Shown one piece after another: positions 58,082 through 64,000 of a stretch of 64,000 nt of DNA. A program made the position numbers and the translations under genes. This DNA comes from Bacillus sp. UNC438CL73TsuS30. GTDB lineage: Bacteria > Bacillota > Bacilli > Bacillales > Cytobacillaceae. The DNA lies in contig NZ_AXVA01000005.1 in NCBI RefSeq assembly GCF_000482325.1, forward strand, positions 447,653-511,652, in the 5' to 3' direction. The notes beneath the pieces are model-generated. The model ran no database searches. It was not told where the DNA came from and was given only the letters and a program-made list of their open reading frames with translations. Position 1 is the first letter of the stretch; each line of letters begins with the position of its first letter.

Positions 58082-59371
58082 TTGAATTTAGATATAATTA
58101 GAAAAATCATTGGTGGAATTCTCCTTGTTTCATTAATCAGTTTTATTTTCAATCAACCGCTTAAACAATACCTCGAAATACCAAAGACAATCACTGTCTT
58201 TGAAGGGCAAGATTATAATTTTCAAAAGGCTGCTCCGGTGTCAGCCGCTTTAGTTTCACACAACTCAAGTATCGCACTTGCACAGGACAAACATTCAGTT
58301 TCTTTAAAGGCAAAGGAAAAAGGCAGTAATGAAATGCTTTTAGAGTTTGCAGGAATCCCCATTAAAAAGGTCGATGTAAAGGTTTTAAAAGATTTTCGAG
58401 TAATTCCAGGTGGTCAATCAATTGGCGTGAAACTAAATACTGTAGGTGTCTTAGTGGTCGGGCATCATTTAGTGAATACGTTAAATGGAAAAAAATCTCC
58501 TGGTGAAATGGCTGGTATTAAAGTTGGAGACATTATTACAAAAATTAATGGAACTAAAATTGAAAAAATGGCAGATGTTGCACCATTTGTACAGGATGCA
58601 GGAGAAAACGGTAAAGCTTTAAACTTGGTGGTTAGCCGTGAAAGCGGTAAATTTACGACAAAACTTACTCCCTTAAAGGACAAAGGGGAAAACACGTACA
58701 AACTGGGATTATATATTAGGGACTCGGCAGCAGGAATCGGAACGATGACCTTTGTTCATCCAGATTCCAAAAAATATGGTGCATTAGGACATGTGATTTC
58801 AGATATGGATACGAAAAAACCAATCGTCGTGGAAGACGGACAAATTGTCCGATCAACCGTTACGTCGATTGAAAAAGGTAGTAATGGAGACCCTGGTGAA
58901 AAACTTGCACGTTTTTCTTCAGACCATGAAATTGTTGGGAATATACAAAAGAATAGCCCATTTGGAATTTTTGGGAAATTAAATAAATCGTTGAAAAATG
59001 GTATAATGGATAAGCCATTGCCGATTGCTTTATCGAATCAAGTAAAAGAAGGCCCTGCGAAAATTTTGACTGTTGTTAACAATGATCAGGTAGAAGAATT
59101 TGATATTGAAATTGTGAACACAATTCCGCAAAAGTTTCCAGCTACAAAAGGCATGGTCATAAAAGTAACGGATCCAAAGCTTCTGGAAAAAACAGGCGGC
59201 ATTGTTCAAGGGATGAGTGGAAGTCCAATCATCCAGAATGGGAAGCTTGTCGGTGCTGTAACCCATGTTTTTGTAAATGATCCTACCTCTGGATACGGAG
59301 TGCATATAGAATGGATGCTGGATGAAGCAGGAATTAATATATATGATACACCGAAAGAAAAAGCAAGCTAA
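58082..59371 (+). CDS. spoIVB: SpoIVB serine peptidase (S55)
   Basis: 429 residues from TTG with GAGGAGAG upstream. Transmembrane anchor (~9-25), PDZ domain (~110-195, [32 protein letters not shown]), and the S55 peptidase with His in [12 protein letters not shown], and Ser in [21 protein letters not shown]. Made in the forespore; cleaves SpoIVFA to free pro-sigma-K processing. Ends with a strong terminator. Neighbour of spo0A as always. Confidence 0.96.
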   Translation: MNLDIIRKIIGGILLVSLISFIFNQPLKQYLEIPKTITVFEGQDYNFQKAAPVSAALVSHNSSIALAQDKHSVSLKAKEKGSNEMLLEFAGIPIKKVDVKVLKDFRVIPGGQSIGVKLNTVGVLVVGHHLVNTLNGKKSPGEMAGIKVGDIITKINGTKIEKMADVAPFVQDAGENGKALNLVVSRESGKFTTKLTPLKDKGENTYKLGLYIRDSAAGIGTMTFVHPDSKKYGALGHVISDMDTKKPIVVEDGQIVRSTVTSIEKGSNGDPGEKLARFSSDHEIVGNIQKNSPFGIFGKLNKSLKNGIMDKPLPIALSNQVKEGPAKILTVVNNDQVEEFDIEIVNTIPQKFPATKGMVIKVTDPKLLEKTGGIVQGMSGSPIIQNGKLVGAVTHVFVNDPTSGYGVHIEWMLDEAGINIYDTPKEKAS

Positions 59372-59407
59372 AAAGCGAAAGTAACTTGGCGTTAAGTTGA
59401 TAATAAA

Positions 59408-59440
59408 AACAAATAGGCGGTATCGCCTATTTGTTTTTTG
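59408..59440 (+). terminator. terminator after spoIVB
   Basis: AACAAATAGGCG and CGCCTATTTGTT pair around GTAT, then TTTT. Confidence 0.92.
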
Positions 59441-59455
59441 CGGATTTAAAGATTA

Positions 59456-59572
59456 TTCGACAAAAAAGCGAAATTCGTCGAAAATAAGAGAAAAGTTAAG
59501 AAAAACTGAGATTTTATCACTATTTTAAGAAATATTAAAAAAATGAAAGGAATTTTAGTTGCATTGTCGAAT
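59456..59572 (+). promoter_or_regulatory. spo0A promoter with sigma-H element and 0A boxes
   Basis: TTCGACA at 59456-59462 (reverse 0A box), CGTCGAA at 59476-59482 and TGTCGAA at 59565-59571. AGGAATTT (59548-59555) and GTCGAAT (59566-59572) with 11 bases between AGGAATT and GTCGAAT match a sigma-H promoter (Ps). The last 0A box overlaps its -10. This fits the known autoregulation of Spo0A. Confidence 0.8.
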
Positions 59573-59639
59573 TTCTAATTTACAATAGAAAATAGAGACT
59601 ACAGATGGAACCTACCAATTGGATTTGAGGAGGAATACG

Positions 59640-60437
59640 GTGTTGAAGAAAATAAAGGTGTGCGTCGTTGATGATAATAGGGAATTAGTTGGATTATTAG
59701 AGGAATATATTTCATCCCAGGAAGATATGGAAGTTGCAGGGATTGCACATAATGGTCAAGAATGTTTAGATTTATTGGGGTCTGTAGATCCTGATGTACT
59801 CGTATTAGATATTATTATGCCCCATTTGGATGGGCTAGCTGTTTTAGAACGCCTTCGTGATTTGAAGAAAGGTGCCTTGCCAAATGTGATCATGTTAACT
59901 GCCTTTGGTCAGGAGGATGTTACCAAGAAGGCCGTTGAACTGGGGGCATCTTATTTTATTTTAAAGCCTTTTGATATGGAAAACCTGGGTAACCACATTC
60001 GTCAAGTCAGCGGCAGAAATGCTGCAATAACAAGAAAAGCACCTCCTTCTCCGGCTTACCGTGCGCAAGCGGAACAAAAACCCAAAAACCTAGATGCCAG
60101 CATTACGAGCATTATCCATGAAATCGGTGTACCTGCCCATATTAAAGGGTATTTGTATTTACGTGAAGCGATTTCCATGGTTTATAATGACATTGAACTA
60201 TTAGGGTCGATTACAAAGGTCTTATATCCTGATATTGCAAAAAAATATAACACGACTGCCAGTCGTGTTGAGCGTGCGATTCGTCATGCCATTGAAGTGG
60301 CGTGGAGCCGTGGAAACATCGACTCCATTTCTTCACTCTTTGGCTATACTGTCAGCATGTCAAAAGCAAAACCAACTAACTCTGAATTTATTGCGATGGT
60401 AGCAGATAAGCTGCGATTAGAGCATATGGCTTCATGA
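59640..60437 (+). CDS. spo0A: sporulation master regulator Spo0A
   Basis: 265 residues from GTG (the adjacent TTG is an alternative) behind GAGGAGG. Receiver domain with phospho-acceptor Asp in [15 protein letters not shown], acidic pair VVDDNRE, and [12 protein letters not shown] short linker ([12 protein letters not shown]) leads to the Spo0A_C DNA-binding domain ([40 protein letters not shown]). Phosphorylated Spo0A commits the cell to sporulation. Terminator downstream. Confidence 0.97.
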   Translation: MLKKIKVCVVDDNRELVGLLEEYISSQEDMEVAGIAHNGQECLDLLGSVDPDVLVLDIIMPHLDGLAVLERLRDLKKGALPNVIMLTAFGQEDVTKKAVELGASYFILKPFDMENLGNHIRQVSGRNAAITRKAPPSPAYRAQAEQKPKNLDASITSIIHEIGVPAHIKGYLYLREAISMVYNDIELLGSITKVLYPDIAKKYNTTASRVERAIRHAIEVAWSRGNIDSISSLFGYTVSMSKAKPTNSEFIAMVADKLRLEHMAS

Positions 60438-60454
60438 AACGTTTAAAACTATAA

Positions 60455-60491
60455 ATAAAAGCCTTCATTTATTGAAAATGAGGGCTTTTTT
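60455..60491 (+). terminator. terminator after spo0A
   Basis: AAAAGCCTTCATTT and AAATGAGGGCTTTT pair around ATTGA, then TT. Confidence 0.85.
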
Positions 60492-60550
60492 CGTTCTTAT
60501 ATGGTGGTTATCAAAATTTTGATGCATATGATAGGACTGTAGATTAAAAA

Positions 60551-60691
60551 TTACTTTTTTTGCTCCTTGTCCAATTCCATTAATTTTTGGATTAGGATAT
60601 GCTGTGGCATATGCATAATTTGCTCAATGGGAACGTTTAATTTTTCCGCAAGTTTAATCGCTGTTTCAGGGGTTATTTGTAAAGGTTTCAT
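60551..60691 (-). CDS. YycC-family small protein
   Basis: 46 residues, starting at ATG with a perfect GGAGGA ribosome binding site. Reads MKPLQITPETAIKLAEKLNV, then PIEQIMHMPQHIL, then IQKLMELDKEQKK. The MHMPQHIL segment is the mark of YycC-like proteins, short helical proteins of unknown function in Bacillales. It is read leftward between spo0A and the phosphodiesterase gene. Missed by length filters. Confidence 0.75.
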   Translation of the reverse strand: MKPLQITPETAIKLAEKLNVPIEQIMHMPQHILIQKLMELDKEQKK

Positions 60692-60733
60692 ATAAAATTC
60701 CTCCAATTTAATAAGTAGTTAGGAAGTGACGGC

Positions 60734-61462
60734 ATGACAGAAATTTTTGCTCACCGTGGTTATTCCTCCCAATTCGCAGAAAATACCATGAGTGCCTTTT
60801 ATGAGGCGGAAAAGGCAGGAGCGGATGGGTTAGAACTCGATGTACAATTGACAAAAGATGGTGAACTCGTTGTTATCCACGATGAAAAGGTGAACAGGAC
60901 CACAAGTGGAAACGGGTTTGTAAAAGATTTTTTATTTAAGGATATTCGTAAGTTGAACGCCAATAAAAAAGGGTTAAAAAAAGAAACCATACCATCCTTA
61001 ATCGAGGTTCTTGAATGGATGCAGACAAATACCCTGCTATGTAATATCGAGTTAAAAAATGGTCTTTTTGCCTACGAAGGTATGGAGGAAAAAGTCATTG
61101 AGCTTATCCAAAATTACGGTTTAACAGATAGGATCATTATTTCCTCTTTCAGTCATTACAGTATTGTTCATTGTTACAGGCTGGCTCCGGAAATTGAAAC
61201 CGCCCCGCTATTTTTAGAAGGACTATTTATGCCATGGGTTTATGCACAATCCATCAGAGCAAAAGGGATCCATCCTAAGTATTCAACTTTCAGTGATGAA
61301 ATCATAACCAGGACAATGGAGAACGAAATTGCCGTAAGGCCCTATACTGTTAATAATGATGCTGATCTACATCGGTTATTTAGACTTAACTGCACATCCG
61401 TCATTACTGATGACCCTGTCAAGGCGTTGCGAATTAGAAAACAGTATGAAAAGAGACCCTAG
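60734..61462 (+). CDS. yqiK: glycerophosphodiester phosphodiesterase (cytosolic)
   Basis: 242 residues, no signal peptide. GDPD barrel: IFAHRGYSSQFAENTMSAF with the catalytic His-Arg, GLELDVQLTKDGELVVIHDE, NIELKNG and ENEIAVRPYTVNND. Releases glycerol-3-phosphate from deacylated phospholipids. Metal ligands Glu/Asp in ELDV are in place. GAAGTGACGG precedes the ATG. The gene's stop lies in a terminator hairpin. Confidence 0.93.
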   Translation: MTEIFAHRGYSSQFAENTMSAFYEAEKAGADGLELDVQLTKDGELVVIHDEKVNRTTSGNGFVKDFLFKDIRKLNANKKGLKKETIPSLIEVLEWMQTNTLLCNIELKNGLFAYEGMEEKVIELIQNYGLTDRIIISSFSHYSIVHCYRLAPEIETAPLFLEGLFMPWVYAQSIRAKGIHPKYSTFSDEIITRTMENEIAVRPYTVNNDADLHRLFRLNCTSVITDDPVKALRIRKQYEKRP

Positions 61463-61476
61463 GAGGTCTCTTTTTA
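61452..61476. terminator. terminator after yqiK
   Basis: AGAGACC and GGTCTCT pair around CTAGGA, then TTTT. Confidence 0.8.
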
Positions 61477-61746
61477 GTTGGATTTTTTACCGTCGGTAGA
61501 CCGTGGGTTTCCAGGACCTTTGAAGCGTGATTGAACTTTGTTTCTTTTGCGGTCACGATGAAAAATAAATCCAGCAACAAACCCTAAACCGCCGAGAAAT
61601 AGTATGAGTCCGATCAAAAATTGCAGAGATAAATAGGGAATAGGCGACTGCAGGATTCCAAAGGTCATATCACGCATTAGCTTAATACCGAAAGCAGCCA
61701 AGAAACCCGGAATCAATAATATAATCAGAGCAATAATCCGCTGCAT
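61474..61746 (-). CDS. yqzF: DUF2627 membrane protein YqzF
   Basis: 90 residues from the ATG behind GGAAGGAA; an in-frame ATG 15 codons upstream has no ribosome binding site. Two transmembrane helices (~3-22, IIALIILLIPGFLAAFGIK; ~40-60, FLIGLILFLGGLGFVAGFI), between them RDMTFGILQSPIP, and a Lys/Arg-rich tail. Conserved near bkd genes in Bacillus. Function unknown. Confidence 0.85.
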   Translation of the reverse strand: MQRIIALIILLIPGFLAAFGIKLMRDMTFGILQSPIPYLSLQFLIGLILFLGGLGFVAGFIFHRDRKRNKVQSRFKGPGNPRSTDGKKSN

Positions 61747-61921
61747 AATAAATTCCTTCCGAATTTTAATTGAAAAGAAAAAGCTTCTCACGAAAATAAT
61801 AGTACAATGAATATATTTGTCAAGCTGAACTATTCACTATACAATAAATATGAAAAAAATTGCATGACTTACTATGAACGTATGAAAAAAGTTTCCTGAT
61901 ATAAAGAATGGAGGCTAGGAA

Positions 61922-63994
61922 ATGCAAAATGTAATGATTGTCGGAGCCGGAAAAGGTGGAACGGCGATTTTAAAAATTTTAAAAGAAACTGAGGTTTTAA
62001 ATGTAAAGGCAGTTGTTGACCGGAATACAGATGCACCTGGTATTCGATTGGCACAAAAAGAAGGGATTAAAACGGGAACGGACTGGCACCCCTTCCTATC
62101 TAAAAACATCGATATAATTATTGAGGTTACAGGAGATGACACAGCATTTCACGAAATAAGGCGGACAAAACCAAGTAGTACGATTTTAATTCCCGGAAGT
62201 GTTGCTTTCCTTGTTTCAAAACTAATGGAAGAAAAGGAAGATCTGGTAAAAAGACATCAAAATGAGTCCTATCAGCAAGAGTTGATTTTTAACTCCACAA
62301 ATGATGGGATGGCGGTAATTGATAAAAACGGCATGGTCATCCTCTTTAATCGTCGAGCGGAAGAAATGATGGGAGTAAAAAAAGAGGATGCGGTTGGAAA
62401 ATATGTCTGTGAAGTGATACCGGAAAGCAGACTCCCTCATATATTAGAGACGAGAAGAATTGAAGCAAACCAAGAAATGGTTTTAGGGAATGGACGAAAA
62501 ATTATTACAACAAGAATTCCAATCGTTGAAGAAAATGGCACACTCATGGGTGCTTTTGCCGTGTTTAAAGATATCACGGAAGTTGTTAACTTAGCGGAAG
62601 AAATTACGAATTTAAAAGAAATTCAAACGATGCTGCAAGCGATTATCCAATCTAGTGATGAAGCGATATCCGTTGTCGATGAAGTCGGCCGGGGAATTCT
62701 TATTAATCGGGCCTATACCCGTTTAACCGGACTGACAGAAGAACAGGTAATTGGTCAGCCCGCGACGACCGATATCTCAGAAGGTGAAAGCATGCATATG
62801 AAGGTTTTACAGACAAGAAGAGCTGTCCGCGGCGTCGCTATGAGGGTTGGGCCAAGCAAAAAGGAAGTAATCGTTAATGTCGCACCGATTATTGTAAAGG
62901 GAAAACTTAAGGGCAGTGTAGGTGTTATCCACGACATGTCTGAAATTAAATCGTTGAACAGGGAGTTGCACCGTGCACGGCAAATCATCCGAACACTTGA
63001 AGCAAAATATACCTTTGAGGACATTATCGGGAAGTCCGAGGAAATGCTGCTGGCAATAGAGCAGGCAAAGCTTGGGGCAAAAACTCCTGCTACCATCCTT
63101 CTTCGCGGCGAATCCGGAACGGGAAAAGAATTATTTGCCCACGCTATCCACAATGCAAGCGACAGAAAATACAATAAATTTATTCGTGTCAATTGTGCAG
63201 CTATATCGGAATCTTTGTTAGAAAGTGAATTGTTCGGTTATGAAGAAGGAGCATTTTCCGGCGCAAAAAGAGGAGGGAAAACAGGGTTTTTCGAAGAGGC
63301 AAACAACGGAAGCATTTTTCTTGATGAAATTGGTGAACTTCCGGCAAATACTCAGGCAAAGCTGCTCCGGGTTTTACAGGAAAATGAAATCATCCGCGTG
63401 GGCGGAACGAAGCCTGTTGCAATTAATGTTCGAGTCATTGCTGCAACCAATGTGAACCTTGAAAAAGGGATTGCTAAGGGTACTTTTAGGGAAGACTTAT
63501 ACTATCGTTTAAATCGAATGCCGATACATATTCCCCCGCTTAAAAGAAGAAAAGAGGAAATCCCTTTATTATGCGATCGGCTTATTCAAAAAATTAATCG
63601 TGATTATGGACGGAATGTTGAAGGAGTAATAGAGGCGGCGATGGCGGGGCTAATGGACTATGATTGGCCGGGAAATGTAAGAGAACTAGAAAATATCCTT
63701 GGGCGGGCCATTATTTTTATGAAATTTAACGAAGTCTATATTGATGTAAAACACCTGCCGGAACTTAACAATAATAAATTGATTGGCAGGGAATTTGGGA
63801 CATTAAAGAATCCTGATACTCTGGAACGGCCGTTATCAGCAATGGTCGACGAATATGAAGCAAAGATCATCCGCGATACACTTTATCGTTTAAACGGAAA
63901 CAAAACGTTAACAGCAAAAACACTTGGTTTATCTGTTCGAAATTTATATTACAAACTTGAAAAATATAAACTTGAAAATAACGGCATGCAGTAA
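61922..63994 (+). CDS. bkdR: sigma-54-dependent activator BkdR
   Basis: 690 residues. N-terminal Rossmann-like domain ([17 protein letters not shown]), two PAS domains (~120-215, [20 protein letters not shown]; ~240-345, [20 protein letters not shown]), AAA+ domain with Walker A GESGTGKE, the sigma-54 loop as GAFSGA (usually GAFTGA) and FLDEIGELP, and a Fis-type helix-turn-helix ([20 protein letters not shown]). In B. subtilis it turns on the branched-chain keto-acid degradation operon, which should begin just beyond the window. Ribosome binding site GGAGGC. Confidence 0.95.
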   Translation: MQNVMIVGAGKGGTAILKILKETEVLNVKAVVDRNTDAPGIRLAQKEGIKTGTDWHPFLSKNIDIIIEVTGDDTAFHEIRRTKPSSTILIPGSVAFLVSKLMEEKEDLVKRHQNESYQQELIFNSTNDGMAVIDKNGMVILFNRRAEEMMGVKKEDAVGKYVCEVIPESRLPHILETRRIEANQEMVLGNGRKIITTRIPIVEENGTLMGAFAVFKDITEVVNLAEEITNLKEIQTMLQAIIQSSDEAISVVDEVGRGILINRAYTRLTGLTEEQVIGQPATTDISEGESMHMKVLQTRRAVRGVAMRVGPSKKEVIVNVAPIIVKGKLKGSVGVIHDMSEIKSLNRELHRARQIIRTLEAKYTFEDIIGKSEEMLLAIEQAKLGAKTPATILLRGESGTGKELFAHAIHNASDRKYNKFIRVNCAAISESLLESELFGYEEGAFSGAKRGGKTGFFEEANNGSIFLDEIGELPANTQAKLLRVLQENEIIRVGGTKPVAINVRVIAATNVNLEKGIAKGTFREDLYYRLNRMPIHIPPLKRRKEEIPLLCDRLIQKINRDYGRNVEGVIEAAMAGLMDYDWPGNVRELENILGRAIIFMKFNEVYIDVKHLPELNNNKLIGREFGTLKNPDTLERPLSAMVDEYEAKIIRDTLYRLNGNKTLTAKTLGLSVRNLYYKLEKYKLENNGMQ

Positions 63995-64000
63995 ATTTCA

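Overview
The window is a low-GC chromosome segment from an endospore-forming member of the Bacillaceae. From about 15.4 kb to the end it follows the Bacillus subtilis order gcvT-gcvPA-gcvPB-yqhL-lipM ... yqhO-yqhP-yqhQ-yqhR-pepQ-efp-spoIIIAA..AH-accB-accC-yqhY-nusB-xseA-xseB-ispA-dxs-tlyA-ahrC-recN-spoIVB-spo0A ... yqiK-yqzF-bkdR. A Neobacillus- or Mesobacillus-like host is a guess; the genus cannot be fixed from this sequence.

Region 1 (1 to about 9,400) is the late end of a prophage. It holds a tail protein cut by the window edge that carries a pectate-lyase-like beta-helix, a hexapeptide O-acetyltransferase, a ribbon-helix-helix repressor divergent from a tyrosine recombinase, holin and amidase. 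After these come a leftward XRE regulator with a membrane protein, and a rightward train of tiny genes ending in an FtsK-like ATPase and a replication-relaxation protein.

Region 2 (about 9,440 to 15,391) is the strangest part. For almost 6 kb the + strand is starved of T: twelve 60-base rows counted by hand gave 53% A, 19% C, 17% G and 10% T. No credible gene is present. The block stops abruptly inside a leftward gene that keeps only its ribosome binding site and first 27 codons. This looks like the divergent SNF2-helicase gene yqhH. Untemplated or strand-biased DNA synthesis, relentless strand-biased mutation, and assembly artefact are all possible.

Region 3 (15.5 to 30.9 kb) is core metabolism: a tandem glycine riboswitch and gcv operon, lipoate synthesis, a B12-dependent ribonucleotide reductase, an NlpC/P60 hydrolase with a perfect WalR box, the yqh genes, efp, and an orphan NarL-type regulator.

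Region 4 (31.0 to 40.6 kb) is an inserted island for c-type cytochromes. It encodes a PCYCGC-family lipoprotein with an in-frame TGA where relatives carry the first Cys of a CxxC. A strong hairpin at the right distance follows the TGA, so this is a candidate selenoprotein. Next come a diheme cytochrome c and a full System I maturation set (CcmE of the CXXXY type, F, H, A, B, C, D and a ResA/CcmG thioredoxin). Three uncharacterised membrane proteins in the set share a short cytoplasmic tail motif.

Region 5 (41.4 kb to the end) is the spoIIIA operon (spoIIIAD starts with ATT), fatty acid initiation genes with a FapR-like operator, nucleic-acid and isoprenoid genes, sporulation control (spoIVB, spo0A) and the branched-chain regulator bkdR. 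aroQ and folD, expected at this locus from B. subtilis, are missing here.
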